Positions 8,684 to 18,637 of a stretch of 64,000 bases of DNA are shown piece by piece (the stretch's first letter is position 1; each line of letters opens with the position of its first letter). Origin of the DNA: Bacillota bacterium (lineage in GTDB: Bacteria > Bacillota_A > Clostridia > Lachnospirales > Lachnospiraceae); NCBI GenBank assembly GCA_023407175.1, contig JAEYMU010000058.1, forward strand, positions 1 through 64,000. Direction: 5' to 3'. Made by a program: the position numbers and the translations under genes. The notes under the pieces were generated by a model. That model was given only the letters and a program-made list of their open reading frames with translations, did no database searches and was not told the origin of the DNA.

Positions 8684-9712
8684 ATGTTATATCCGGACAA
8701 ACTAAAGAAGGGTTATAAAATCGGGGTAACGGCTCCCTCCGCAGGCTTTTCTTCGGCCGTTGATGTACGGCGTCTAGAGAATGGAATCAGACATTTTCAG
8801 TCGCTGGGCTATCCGGTTAAGGTAACCGATAATGTCAAAAGGAATGATAAAGGCAGGAGCTCCAGCGGGTCTGTACGGGCGAAGGAGCTCCTTGAGCTGG
8901 TAAGGGATACTGAGGTCAGAGCAGTTTTTGCCGCAACCGGCGGAGATTATCTGGTTGAAATGCTGCCATATCTTGATTATGATGTGATAAGCTCCAATCC
9001 GAAATGGTTCCAGGGCTTTTCCGATACCACGGGGTTGTTGTTTATGATAACAACCAATCTGGATATGGCGACACTGTATGCAAATAATTTCAGTGCTTTT
9101 GGTATGAAGAACTGGCATAGCTCTCTGGCGGATAATCTGAGGATTCTGGAGGGGGAGGATATTATTCAGCACAGCTTTCCGAAATTTCAGGATGGCTATA
9201 AGCCAAGAATTACAGGCTATGAAGAATTTGCTCTGGAAGAAAAGGTTAACTGGGTGAATGTACACCCGAAGAGCATGAACCCGGACCGGGAGCTTCATAT
9301 CAAAGGAAGAGCGCTTGTCGGGTGTTTGGATGTACTCCTGACCCTGGTTGGAACAAAATTTGATAGGACAAAAGAATTTGTAGAAAGATACAAAGAGGAT
9401 AGGATATTGTGGTTTCTGGAGAGCTATGATCTGGGAGCGGAAGCGTTGACCAGAGGTTTATGGCAGCTTCGGGAAGCCGGGTGGTTTGAGCATGCGGCAG
9501 GATTTGTATTTGGAAGGCCCGCGATGTTTCATACCGATACGGATGTTAATTATCTGGAAGCAGTGCTCTCTATCCTGGGAGATTTTAATTTACCGATTAT
9601 ATTAGAAGCAGATATTGGACATAAACCGCCCCAATTTACTATGATGAATGGGGCAATTGCAGAAATCCGCAGCTATGGCGGAGGGGGAAGTATCATTTTT
9701 GAAAGAAGGTAA
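8684..9712 (+). CDS. S66-family peptidase (LD-carboxypeptidase / MccF-like)
   Basis: A 342-aa protein. I chose ATG 8684 because TGGAGGACAG sits just upstream; a longer frame from TTG 8633 has none. The N-terminal domain opens KIGVTAPSAGF. The nucleophile elbow GFSDTT puts the catalytic Ser at ~113 after a conserved ATGGDY. The C-terminal domain supplies the expected Glu (LWFLESYD) and His (DIGHKPPQ), completing the Ser-Glu-His triad of family S66. Members cut the L,D-bond of murein tetrapeptides (LdcA) or detoxify microcin C-like compounds (MccF). No signal peptide is seen, so it is cytosolic, either in cell-wall recycling or self-protection. It may be cotranscribed with the LTA synthase gene 8 bp downstream. 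Confidence 0.85.
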   Translation: MLYPDKLKKGYKIGVTAPSAGFSSAVDVRRLENGIRHFQSLGYPVKVTDNVKRNDKGRSSSGSVRAKELLELVRDTEVRAVFAATGGDYLVEMLPYLDYDVISSNPKWFQGFSDTTGLLFMITTNLDMATLYANNFSAFGMKNWHSSLADNLRILEGEDIIQHSFPKFQDGYKPRITGYEEFALEEKVNWVNVHPKSMNPDRELHIKGRALVGCLDVLLTLVGTKFDRTKEFVERYKEDRILWFLESYDLGAEALTRGLWQLREAGWFEHAAGFVFGRPAMFHTDTDVNYLEAVLSILGDFNLPIILEADIGHKPPQFTMMNGAIAEIRSYGGGGSIIFERR

Positions 9713-9720
9713 AGGGGCGG

Positions 9721-12036
9721 ATGGATAAGAAGCCGTATGATGTACCCGGAGATGACAGAGAAATCGATTTAAGGGATATTAATACCGAAAATTTTTATGA
9801 GGTTAACAGGGATACTGAGCTGGAAAATCGCATAAAAGCAGAACTCATGAATATAGATACCATGAACGATGAAATGGAAGCTGGTGTTTCCATGGGTCAG
9901 GAAATAAAAGACGAAAAGGACAATACTTCAAAATCAGGGAAGGATAAAGTACTGCAGTTTTTGGGGAATATTTGGACCAAAGTACAAGCTTCCTGGAACG
10001 GATATATCGAGATTTCCGGTGGTAATTTTATTTTTCCGTTAGCATTTATTCTTGGAACGGTTGTCTATCTCGAAATTGTACTACATATTATTAATTACCA
10101 CAGTCTGGATATTAAGATAATTTATCCGGTGCTTTTTGCTGTGCCGTTAGGTATTCTGATCGGCATTCTGACAGGCCTGTTTCGTCCGCTGGCCAACCGT
10201 ATTCTGCTATGGTGCGTCACGGGACTTATCTGTCTGGTCTTTGGGATACAGCTGATTTATTACTATATCTTTAATGTGTATTTCTCCTTCCAATCCCTGG
10301 GCATGGCAGGCGATGCCCTGTCGCAGTTTAGTGCCGACGTCTTTACTGCGATTAAGGCTAACATCCCGGCACTTTTTCTTGTCATGCTGCCTCTGATTAT
10401 ATTTGGAATCTTTATCGACCGAAACATTGATTATGCCAGAAGAGGGATAAAGCTTCAAACGATTTTGATGGGGGCCGGTGTTGTTTTTCAAGTGGTAGCG
10501 CTGGTAGCCCTATTGTTGTTTGGAAAAGGGGATTATTCCCCCTATGATTTGTATCATAAATCCAAGGTCATGGATTCCTGCGGAAAAGAGCTTGGTATTA
10601 TAACCATGACAAGATTTGATTTGGGAAGTCTGCTTCTGGGAAACGGGGATCTTGTATTGGCAGATGCGTTACCTTCAGACAATACGACGGCACCGACTGT
10701 CACTCCGTCCACGGTACCCGCCAGTTCAAATAATGTGCAGCCCCAGGTAACTCTGGCACCGACTAAGGTACCGGTTGATACCTCGCCGAATGTGCTGGAT
10801 ATTGATTTTGCTGCCTTGGCCCAGCAGGAGAGTAACAAAACCTTTAAGACCCTGGATGAATATTTTGCTTCGGTGACCCCGACAAATAAAAACGAATACA
10901 CCGGTATGTTTAAGGGGTATAATCTGATTCTGCTCACAGCGGAGGGCTTCTCTCCCTATGCGGTCAATGCCGAAAAGACACCGACCTTATATAAACTGAC
11001 ACATGAGGGCTTTGTATTTAATAATTTTTATACGGCTTTATGGCAGACCAGTACCAGCGACGGTGAATATTGTGCTTTGACCGGGCTGATACCGACAGGA
11101 ATCCGTAATATGTATAAGGGCAGGAATAATTACTGGCCCCTTGTCCTTGGCAACCAGTTTGATAAGCTGGGAGTGCAAAGCAGGGCATATCATGACAATA
11201 CCTATACATACTATGAGAGAAACGAAACCCATCCGAATCTGGGTTATGCCTTTACAGCCAAGGGGAACGGACTGCAGCTGGAGCATCCGGACTACTGGCC
11301 GGAGTCAGATCTGGAGATGATTAATGCCACAGTCGAGGATTATATACATGATGATCAGTTTCATGTGTATTATATGACGGTAAGCGGGCATATGAATTAT
11401 AATTTCACCGGGAATATGATGTCCTATAAAAACCGTGCAGCAGTTGCGGATTTACCCTATTCGGACGATGTAAAGGCGTACATTGCCTGCCAGATGGAGC
11501 TGGATAAGGCGCTGGAGCAACTGATTGCAAAGCTTGAGGAGGCCGGGATTGCAGATCGTACGGTGATAGCTCTCAGTGCCGACCACTACCCTTACGCCTG
11601 GGATAAGAGTATCATTAACGAAGCGGCCGGTCATGAGGTGGAGCCCAATTTTGAGATGTATGAGAATTATTTTATTCTCTGGAGTGAAGGGATGAAGGAA
11701 AATGTTGTGGTCGATAAGCCCTGCTCCAGCCTTGATATACTGCCTACCCTGTCCAATCTGTTTGGGCTGGAATATGATTCGAGGCTCCTGATGGGTACCG
11801 ATATCCTGTCGGATTCCATGCCGATTGTAATTCTCTCCAACCGCAGCTTCATTACGGATAAGGTGAAGTATAATGCATCGACCAGAGAGGTGACAAAGCT
11901 GACGGACGAAGAACTGCCGGAGGATTATGTTACTAATATCAATAAGCTGGTAAAGAATAAATTTGCAGTCTCGGAAAGTATACTTAAGGAGGACTATTAC
12001 CGGCATCTGTATGAGGCAATTGGAAAGTTGAACTAA
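9721..12036 (+). CDS. Lipoteichoic acid synthase-family protein (LtaS-like sulfatase-fold transferase)
   Basis: A 771-aa membrane protein. An unusual acidic cytosolic extension (~1-90) precedes about five membrane helices (first at ~98-120, last near ~265). A Thr/Pro-rich linker (~318-355) leads to an extracellular alkaline-phosphatase-fold domain (~390-700). The nucleophile region WQTSTSDGEY places the active Thr at ~445, matching the T-S-D of LtaS. Metal ligands lie in LLTAEGFSP and in ALSADHYPYAW. LtaS-type enzymes polymerise glycerol-phosphate from phosphatidylglycerol outside the membrane. The linker and N-terminal extension differ from typical LtaS, so a related phosphoglycerol transferase is also possible. 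Confidence 0.85.
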   Translation: MDKKPYDVPGDDREIDLRDINTENFYEVNRDTELENRIKAELMNIDTMNDEMEAGVSMGQEIKDEKDNTSKSGKDKVLQFLGNIWTKVQASWNGYIEISGGNFIFPLAFILGTVVYLEIVLHIINYHSLDIKIIYPVLFAVPLGILIGILTGLFRPLANRILLWCVTGLICLVFGIQLIYYYIFNVYFSFQSLGMAGDALSQFSADVFTAIKANIPALFLVMLPLIIFGIFIDRNIDYARRGIKLQTILMGAGVVFQVVALVALLLFGKGDYSPYDLYHKSKVMDSCGKELGIITMTRFDLGSLLLGNGDLVLADALPSDNTTAPTVTPSTVPASSNNVQPQVTLAPTKVPVDTSPNVLDIDFAALAQQESNKTFKTLDEYFASVTPTNKNEYTGMFKGYNLILLTAEGFSPYAVNAEKTPTLYKLTHEGFVFNNFYTALWQTSTSDGEYCALTGLIPTGIRNMYKGRNNYWPLVLGNQFDKLGVQSRAYHDNTYTYYERNETHPNLGYAFTAKGNGLQLEHPDYWPESDLEMINATVEDYIHDDQFHVYYMTVSGHMNYNFTGNMMSYKNRAAVADLPYSDDVKAYIACQMELDKALEQLIAKLEEAGIADRTVIALSADHYPYAWDKSIINEAAGHEVEPNFEMYENYFILWSEGMKENVVVDKPCSSLDILPTLSNLFGLEYDSRLLMGTDILSDSMPIVILSNRSFITDKVKYNASTREVTKLTDEELPEDYVTNINKLVKNKFAVSESILKEDYYRHLYEAIGKLN

Positions 12037-12069
12037 TCAATATACATGAACTATATGCTTATCTTCATG

Positions 12070-12099
12070 TTGTATAAAAACCTTAATTTATGTTATAAT
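12070..12099 (+). promoter_or_regulatory. SigmaA-type promoter for the PilZ gene
   Basis: TTGTAT, 18-bp spacer, perfect TATAAT, ~50 bp before the start at 12151. Confidence 0.55.
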
Positions 12100-12150
12100 A
12101 GCATCAACTTAAATTCAGTAGATTATTAAGATGGGGAAGGTAAATAAACT

Positions 12151-12513
12151 ATGGAGATGAAGAATATGGAAGAAAGAAGAAAAGCCAAAAGGATGCCGAT
12201 TGCATTATCTCTGGAAATCAATACTCTCTATAAGCAGGATAATGTACGGGTTATTGATTTACATGCACCTATTGAGGTAACTGACATATCGAAAACAGGA
12301 ATTGGGTTTGTATCGAAAAGTGTGTTACCGATTGGATATTATTTTGATGCTAATATTAATCTGGGAAATACGGACACCTTGCATTGTGTCGTTCAGATTG
12401 TCAGAACCCAGCAGGGAGAGGACGAAAAAACGATTTACGGCTGCCAGTTTGTAGGTATGGCAGATATCCTTTCTTACATATTTGAAGAATACGACAAGAG
12501 AATCAGCGAATAA
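12151..12513 (+). CDS. PilZ-domain protein, probable c-di-GMP receptor
   Basis: A 120-aa single-domain protein. Both halves of the PilZ ligand signature are present: an arginine cluster (ERRKAKRMPI, RxxxR type) near the N-terminus and DISKTGIGF (D/N-x-S-x-x-G) at ~47-55. The C-terminal half has the usual beta-barrel pattern (VVQIVRTQ, YGCQFVGM). These proteins bind c-di-GMP and often adjust motility or exopolysaccharide. It is monocistronic, with a promoter before it and a strong terminator after it. The exact start among ATGs at 12151, 12157 and 12166 is uncertain. Confidence 0.85.
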   Translation: MEMKNMEERRKAKRMPIALSLEINTLYKQDNVRVIDLHAPIEVTDISKTGIGFVSKSVLPIGYYFDANINLGNTDTLHCVVQIVRTQQGEDEKTIYGCQFVGMADILSYIFEEYDKRISE

Positions 12514-12540
12514 AATAAATTGATATGGAAATGTAAATTA

Positions 12541-12597
12541 AGGAAGCATTTATGAGAAATCATTGACGCAGTGATTGTCATAAATGCTTCCTTTTTA
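12541..12597 (+). terminator. Strong intrinsic terminator after the PilZ gene
   Basis: A perfect 14-bp stem GGAAGCATTTATGA/TCATAAATGCTTCC with a 22-nt loop, followed by TTTTT. Confidence 0.85.
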
Positions 12598-12787
12598 TGT
12601 GCATAAATTTATCTGCTGGTAAAGTAATTTACCGGAAATTAGAGCTGCAATACCTAACTCCCCAATATTAGGGGATTCATCAGATTTCCTCGCAATTCCA
12701 TCACATACTAAACATAGAATATACACAAAAAATCCCTAGAATAAAGTGGTAAACATCAACTTTAACTTTATCATAAGGAGATTTAAG

Positions 12788-14653
12788 ATGAGAAAAAAAA
12801 TTGCCTTATCATTAATTGTAACTCTGCTATTATCGGTTGTTATTAATCCGGTGGCAGCGGAGCCGGCTATGGCCGCTGATAACGCAAAACAAATTATTAA
12901 TGCTATCGGTATCATGGAAACGGATAAGGGAAGTAATGAGGATGGAACGAAAGTCGTTACTCGTGCCAGATTCGCACAGATGCTGATTAATGCATCTTCC
13001 TTAAAGAGTACGGTTTCCAGTGAAAGCAGTACATCGTTATACAGCGATGTTAAAAAGAGCTATTGGGCGGCAGGATACATACAGACAGTCGTTTCACAAG
13101 GATGGATGTCTGGCTATTTGAATGGTAAATTCAAACCCACCCAGGGTATTTCCTTACAGGAAGCAGTATATGGTGTGGTGAAGCTTCTGGGCTATACAAG
13201 CAGCGATTTTGGCAGCAGTCTAAGTACAGGAGTTATGAACCTGTATAAAACAAAGGCACTAAATAAAAACATCAGTAAAACAAGCACACAATATCTGACG
13301 GTGGAGGATTGCTACAATCTGTTCTACAATGTATTGACCGCAAAAACCAAGACCGGAAATGTTTATGCAGTTACATTAGGATACACAGTTGATTCTTATG
13401 GAAAATTGGATTATCTCTCTTTGGTAAGTGCCAATATCGAAGGCCCGATTGTCGTGGATGAAGATTGGAAAAATGAGCTTCCTTTTTCTACGGCACAGGC
13501 AACCTATTACAAGGATGGTGCGATAAGCAGCCTGTTTGACATCTCGGATTATGATGTCCTTTATTATAATGAAGGGCTTAAGCTGGTCTGGATTTATGAT
13601 AATAAGGTAACCGGCAAGATTGAATCTATTAATCCGGATTATACATCACCCCAATCGGTGACAGTTTCAGGGAAAACCTATACCTTTGCAGACAGTCAGG
13701 TAACGATGAGATTTTCCTCTATGGGAGATGTTAAGAAGGGGGAGACGGTAACACTTGTTCTTGACAAGGATAATGTTGTAGTCGATGTCTTAAGCGTAGA
13801 TGAGTATAACACAACAGTCACCGGTGTGGTAATCGCAACAGGAACACACCTGGTTGAGACAAATGGTGTTTATAAAAACACGGATTATGTAACCTTTGTT
13901 GATGCGGCAGGGAATGAGTATCAGCAGGATTATGATATAACCGCATTTACCTTTGCAGAGGGTGATATTGCAAGAATCACCTATAGTGATGGTGTGGCTG
14001 CAGTGAGTAAGATCACACTTGACAGTACATCATTTGGGAATAATACCTTTAGCAGTGATGCAAGTATGCTTGGTACAATTAAGTTAGCCTCGAATATAAA
14101 AATTCTGGATCTGCAAGGTACAAATTATATCAGCGTTTATCCAGAAAGATTGGCTGGAGTAACTTTATTATCTGCTTCTGTATATTATTATGAACTTAAT
14201 GTATATGGCCAGATTTCTCAATTGATTTTAAATAATATAACAGGTGATATGGATAAGTATGGAGTATTTACCGGTTTAACCAACCAAATGTCTTCTGTCA
14301 ATTATAATTATTTGATTGGTTCTACAGCAGGAAATTTATCAACAAGTAATCTCTCTGCGTTAAATACTAATATAGGCCCTACCGGTTTTATCTTTTCAGG
14401 TAATACATTGAATAAATCCTATGGATTGATCGATGTAGCAGTTACCTCCATAGGAGCTACCACCATCCAATCCGGCAGCGTGAAATATACCTTGGCAGAC
14501 ACCTATTATGTATATCTTCTGGTGGATAACGAATATGTGCCGACTACAATTGATAAGGTATCCGATTTATCAAAATACAGCGTAAAAGCCTATTATGACA
14601 AGGCGGCTTATCTTGGCGGACAAATCAGGATTATCGTTGCAGAGAGTAAATAG
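12788..14653 (+). CDS. Secreted SLH-domain envelope protein
   Basis: A 621-aa protein. ATG 12788 follows TAAGGAG; an upstream frame start at 12746 has no site and would bury the signal peptide. The signal peptide spans ~1-31 (MRKKIALSLIVTLLLSVV, cut near AMAA). Three S-layer-homology motifs occupy ~35-200 (RARFAQMLINASS; YSDVKKSYWAAGYIQTVVSQGWMSGYLNGKFKP; YLTVEDCYNLFYNVL). The rest is a beta-rich domain I do not recognise. SLH motifs bind pyruvylated secondary cell-wall polymer. The gene lies 30 bp before an adaptor-ABC exporter operon on the same strand, so a wall-anchored extension of that exporter is a reasonable inference. Confidence 0.85.
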   Translation: MRKKIALSLIVTLLLSVVINPVAAEPAMAADNAKQIINAIGIMETDKGSNEDGTKVVTRARFAQMLINASSLKSTVSSESSTSLYSDVKKSYWAAGYIQTVVSQGWMSGYLNGKFKPTQGISLQEAVYGVVKLLGYTSSDFGSSLSTGVMNLYKTKALNKNISKTSTQYLTVEDCYNLFYNVLTAKTKTGNVYAVTLGYTVDSYGKLDYLSLVSANIEGPIVVDEDWKNELPFSTAQATYYKDGAISSLFDISDYDVLYYNEGLKLVWIYDNKVTGKIESINPDYTSPQSVTVSGKTYTFADSQVTMRFSSMGDVKKGETVTLVLDKDNVVVDVLSVDEYNTTVTGVVIATGTHLVETNGVYKNTDYVTFVDAAGNEYQQDYDITAFTFAEGDIARITYSDGVAAVSKITLDSTSFGNNTFSSDASMLGTIKLASNIKILDLQGTNYISVYPERLAGVTLLSASVYYYELNVYGQISQLILNNITGDMDKYGVFTGLTNQMSSVNYNYLIGSTAGNLSTSNLSALNTNIGPTGFIFSGNTLNKSYGLIDVAVTSIGATTIQSGSVKYTLADTYYVYLLVDNEYVPTTIDKVSDLSKYSVKAYYDKAAYLGGQIRIIVAESK

Positions 14654-14683
14654 ATTACCGTATATGGCGGATTGGAGGTATAT

Positions 14684-16525
14684 ATGAAAAAGCTTATCCA
14701 TAAGATCAAATGGAGAAAACTGATTAAATTTATAATTATTATAGCTGTCCTGGGGACAGCCGGATACTTGGGATATCAGAAATTTTTTGCAAAGGAGAAC
14801 GTCCCTGCTAATACTGTGGCATCCTATACCGTATCCAAGGTGGAAACCCGAACCATTCAGAATGTATTGTCTTCTTCAGGGACAATCGAACCTCTGAATA
14901 CCTATGATGTTACCGCTTTGGTTCAGGGTACTGTTATATCGGCAGATTTCGAGGAGGGTGATTATGTTGAGGAAGGGCAGGTTCTCTACCAGATATCGAC
15001 CGATACCCTGGATAATGAGGTTGAGACAGCCCAGACAAAGGTAACAAGAGCAGAGAAGGAACTGGCTAAGGCAAAAGAAAACTATTCGGATGCCGTAGAC
15101 AGTCTTGCGGAAGCAAAATCAGATTATGACGAGGCAAAGGAGAAAAACGGAAGTACTAAGGTTAAGGCTACGGAAACCGGCGTTATAAAAACCTTATATG
15201 TCAAAGAAGGAGATACGCTGCAAAAGGGTGCCCAGATCGCGGAGGTCTATGACAACAGCTATATGCTTCTGACGGTACCGTTTAACTCCTCGGAGGTGAA
15301 GGATTCTCTCGTAGGAAAGGCTGCGGTTGTTACAATTTCAGACAGCTTTGAGACTCTGGATGGAGAGGTAACGGAAGTAAGCAGTATTGATCAGGCGTTA
15401 TCCGGAAACCAGCTGGTAAGGAATGTGACCATTAAGGTTAAAAATCCGGGAGGAATTACAGAGACCACTAAGGCAACCGCGGCAATCGGTAATTTATACA
15501 GTGCCGGTGACGGAAGCTTCAGTGTACTGACCAATACAGTGATGTCCTCCAGCATATCGGGAGAAATTGACTCACTTAGCATTAAAGCAGGAAGCAAGGT
15601 TACAGAGGGGGATGTTATCATTACCCTGACTCAGGACAGTGTTGATGACCAGCTTTCTAATTATGTAAATGCAGTTGAAAATGCGCAGAAAACAGTAGAT
15701 TCGGCTTCGGATAGTATAGAATCAGCTGAAGAATCCCTGGAGGATGCACAAACAGCTTTGGACGATACCATTGATTCAAAAACAGACTACAGTATAACCG
15801 CTCCCATCTCCGGTGAGATAATCCGTAAGGATACCCTGGCGGGAGATACGATTAAAAGCAGCGCAATGTCCTCCACTCTTTGTGTAATTTATGATCTGTC
15901 GGCAGTTACCTTCTCCATGTATGTGGATGAGCTGGATGTTCTCAGCGTCAAGGAAGGTCAGGAGGTTGAGGTCACGGCGGATGCTCTGGAGGGTGTTACC
16001 TTTACGGGTGTTGTAACAAATGTCAGTCTGGAAAGTACGGCAAGCTCAGGTGTAACTCAATATCCGGTTACTGTCCGTATTGATGAGGTTGGCGATCTCC
16101 TTCCCGGAATGAATGTAACCGGCAATATTATAATAGAAGAGGCCGAGAATTGTCTTGCTATTCCAAGCGATGCGCTGCAAAGAGGCAATGTGGTCTATGT
16201 CAAGGATGACAGTGTAACCGAAGCACAGGGAAATGTACCTGCCGGCTTTAAGGAGGTTACTGTTGAAACAGGTATTACGGATGGCGATTATGTCCAGATT
16301 ACAAGCGGTCTGGATGGAACAGAGGAGGTTTACGCGGCACGTAATATTAGTACTCAGGCAGTCACCGGTGAAGAGAGTCTCTTGGACGGACTGGGTCTTG
16401 GCGGTAGTTCCAGTAGCATGCCAAGTGGCGGTAACTTCGGCGGCGGTAGTAGCAATTGGAGCGGCGGTAGCAGCAGGAGCAGTGGAAATATGGGTGGTGG
16501 TAGTTTTGGCGGCCCGGGCCAATAG
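14684..16525 (+). CDS. Periplasmic-adaptor-type (HlyD/MacA-like) exporter subunit
   Basis: A 613-aa protein; ATG 14684 has GGAGG 5 nt upstream. One N-terminal membrane helix (~12-32) is followed by two biotinyl-lipoyl-like halves (SGTIEPLNTYDVTALVQGTV and the repeated PISGEIIRKDTLAGDTI). These are separated by long coiled coils with Ala/Glu/Asp heptads (~120-170 and ~325-365), and a beta-barrel domain ends in the LPGMNVTGNI region. The last ~50 residues are a Gly/Ser-rich tail. In Gram-positives such adaptors work with MacB-type ABC proteins to export peptides or drugs. The ATPase and permease genes follow at 9 bp and by overlap. The family is clear; the substrate is unknown. Confidence 0.85.
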   Translation: MKKLIHKIKWRKLIKFIIIIAVLGTAGYLGYQKFFAKENVPANTVASYTVSKVETRTIQNVLSSSGTIEPLNTYDVTALVQGTVISADFEEGDYVEEGQVLYQISTDTLDNEVETAQTKVTRAEKELAKAKENYSDAVDSLAEAKSDYDEAKEKNGSTKVKATETGVIKTLYVKEGDTLQKGAQIAEVYDNSYMLLTVPFNSSEVKDSLVGKAAVVTISDSFETLDGEVTEVSSIDQALSGNQLVRNVTIKVKNPGGITETTKATAAIGNLYSAGDGSFSVLTNTVMSSSISGEIDSLSIKAGSKVTEGDVIITLTQDSVDDQLSNYVNAVENAQKTVDSASDSIESAEESLEDAQTALDDTIDSKTDYSITAPISGEIIRKDTLAGDTIKSSAMSSTLCVIYDLSAVTFSMYVDELDVLSVKEGQEVEVTADALEGVTFTGVVTNVSLESTASSGVTQYPVTVRIDEVGDLLPGMNVTGNIIIEEAENCLAIPSDALQRGNVVYVKDDSVTEAQGNVPAGFKEVTVETGITDGDYVQITSGLDGTEEVYAARNISTQAVTGEESLLDGLGLGGSSSSMPSGGNFGGGSSNWSGGSSRSSGNMGGGSFGGPGQ

Positions 16526-16534
16526 GAGGTGTCT

Positions 16535-17278
16535 ATGCTATTTCGTAGAAAGAAGGAAGAAATAATAGATGCACCCCTGATCCAGCTGATTGATATTCAT
16601 AAGGTATATCAAATGGGTAATGAAGAGGTCAGGGCGAATGACGGGGTTAATCTGGTGATTGAAAAGGGAGAGTTTGTTGCAATTGTAGGAAAGTCCGGCA
16701 GCGGCAAATCCACAATCATGAATATCATCGGAGCTCTCGATGTTCCGACCTCGGGACATTATATCTTGAAGGGAAGGGATGTAAGCAAGCTTAAGGATGA
16801 TGAGCTTGCGGTGATCCGGAATAAAACGATAGGCTTTATCTTTCAGCAGTATAACCTTCTTGGTAAATCACGGCTGCTGGAAAATGTAGAGCTCCCTCTT
16901 TTGTATTCCGGATTAGGGTACAGAGAAAGAAAAAAGGCGGCAATGAATGCGCTAAAAAGAGTAGGCCTTGATGATAAATGGAAGAATTATCCGAACCAAT
17001 TATCCGGAGGGCAGCAGCAAAGAGGCGCCGTAGCCAGAGCTCTGGCGGGCAGTCCCTCCTTAATCCTCGCCGATGAGCCGACGGGTGCTCTTGATTCAAA
17101 AACCAGCAAGGAGCTTCTGGAGTTTTTACGGGAGCTGAATGAGGAAGGAAATACGATTGTGCTGATCACACACGACCGCTCCGTTGCGGAAAAGGCCAAA
17201 CGGATTGTTACAATGCAGGATGGTAAAATTCTATTTGACGGAGATGTGGATGAATACAGGAAGCAGGTAGCATTATGA
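16535..17278 (+). CDS. MacB/LolD-type ABC transporter ATPase
   Basis: A 247-aa protein. ATG 16535 is set by AGGAGG at 16524-16529, which overlaps an upstream GTG. Walker A GKSGSGKST, Q-loop QQYNLL, signature LSGGQQQR, Walker B LILADEP and the H-loop THD are all present. The FtsE/LolD/MacB subfamily is indicated by its size and by PTGALDSKTS. It energises the adjacent permease, whose start codon overlaps its stop. Confidence 0.93.
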   Translation: MLFRRKKEEIIDAPLIQLIDIHKVYQMGNEEVRANDGVNLVIEKGEFVAIVGKSGSGKSTIMNIIGALDVPTSGHYILKGRDVSKLKDDELAVIRNKTIGFIFQQYNLLGKSRLLENVELPLLYSGLGYRERKKAAMNALKRVGLDDKWKNYPNQLSGGQQQRGAVARALAGSPSLILADEPTGALDSKTSKELLEFLRELNEEGNTIVLITHDRSVAEKAKRIVTMQDGKILFDGDVDEYRKQVAL

Positions 17279-18447
17279 GAATATTTCAAGCATTTAAGCT
17301 GGCATGGCAAAGTATTCTTGGAAGCAAGATGCGATCCTTTCTTACCATGCTGGGTATGATTATCGGTGTCGGATCAGTAATAACCTTACTGGGTCTGATG
17401 CAGGGTGCAACAAATTATCTGATTGATACATTTTCGGAGATGGGTACGAATGTCCTTAGTGTATCCGTTACCAATACGGATACCAGAAAGGTTACGGTAG
17501 ATGATATGTATCAGTTTGCCGAGGACAACAGCGGGATTTTTGAAGGGGTGACTCCGGAGGTCAGCTCCAGATATACCGTAAAATACGGCAGTACCTCTAT
17601 GACAACCTCGATAAAAGGTATTGGAGAGAATTATCTGACACTGAACAGCCTAAGCTTATCCTCCGGGCGTTTCATATCCTATGCGGATATCATCAACCGA
17701 TATAATGCCTGTGTGATAGGAAGCTATGTTGTTGAGGAATTATTTGAAGGAAAGGCAAGTATTGGAGATACCATACGAATCAACGGTGATACCTATAAAA
17801 TCGTCGGTATCCAGCAGGAGCAGGCAGGTTCGGAGCAGGGCTCCACGGATGACTGCATTTATATCGCTTATTCTAATGCAACCAGACTGGCCGGCTCCTC
17901 GGACATCTCCAGCTATACCTTTGTGACCAAGGATGCGGATTATGTTACCAGGGCGGATGATCTATTGGATAATTATCTGTATAATGTGTTCAAGGATGAG
18001 GAGCTTTATACCATATCTACAAGTGCCGAGCTTTTGGATACGATCAGCTCCATTACAACCATATTATCGTCTGTTCTGGGCGGTATTGCAGGTATATCCT
18101 TATTGGTAGCTGGTATCGGTATCATGAATATCATGCTGGTATCCGTGGTGGAACGAACAAAGGAAATTGGAATCCGTAAATCTTTGGGAGCAAGACGGTC
18201 GGATATCATGATGCAGTTTGTAATAGAAGCAGCCTCTATCAGTATGCTGGGCGGAGTCATTGGTATCGTCATCGGCTACCTGGCCACCAGTTCTATCGGT
18301 AATTTTGTCGGAGTCGAAGCTTCACCGACCACCGGATCAATTATTCTGGCCTTTAGTGTATCGGCCGTAATCGGTATCGGCTTTGGATATGCACCAGCCA
18401 GCAAGGCCTCGAAGCTGAATCCGATTGATGCGTTAAGAAGTGAATAA
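17275..18447 (+). CDS. MacB/FtsX-type ABC transporter permease
   Basis: A 390-aa protein overlapping the ATPase gene by 4 nt. The layout is one N-terminal helix (~20-42, LTMLGMIIGVGSVITLLGLM), a ~210-residue extracytoplasmic MacB_PCD domain, and three C-terminal helices. VERTKEIGIRKSLGARRSDIMMQF is the coupling helix typical of the family. With the adaptor and ATPase it forms a tripartite mechanotransmission-type exporter. A strong terminator follows, ending the four-gene SLH-MacAB-like operon. Confidence 0.92.
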   Translation: MRIFQAFKLAWQSILGSKMRSFLTMLGMIIGVGSVITLLGLMQGATNYLIDTFSEMGTNVLSVSVTNTDTRKVTVDDMYQFAEDNSGIFEGVTPEVSSRYTVKYGSTSMTTSIKGIGENYLTLNSLSLSSGRFISYADIINRYNACVIGSYVVEELFEGKASIGDTIRINGDTYKIVGIQQEQAGSEQGSTDDCIYIAYSNATRLAGSSDISSYTFVTKDADYVTRADDLLDNYLYNVFKDEELYTISTSAELLDTISSITTILSSVLGGIAGISLLVAGIGIMNIMLVSVVERTKEIGIRKSLGARRSDIMMQFVIEAASISMLGGVIGIVIGYLATSSIGNFVGVEASPTTGSIILAFSVSAVIGIGFGYAPASKASKLNPIDALRSE

Positions 18448-18485
18448 ATCTAAAGTGAGTTTTGTTATAATTATAGAGTAATAAT

Positions 18486-18551
18486 AAAATGAATCATCAC
18501 CATGTTTGTACTAATTTATTTAGTGCGTATAAAGTGATGGTTCATTTTTTA
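18486..18551 (+). terminator. Terminator of the SLH-MacAB-like operon
   Basis: A 15-bp stem AAAATGAATCATCAC/GTGATGGTTCATTTT (one T-G wobble) with a 33-nt loop that itself can form GTACTAA/TTAGTGC, followed by TTTTTT. Confidence 0.8.
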
Positions 18552-18637
18552 TGTTTAAAATTTACAGTCAGATTGCCCGGAGGCATATTCTTTTAAAATT
18601 AGGATTTATTACTTTGTGTAAAATTGGATTTGTTGAA

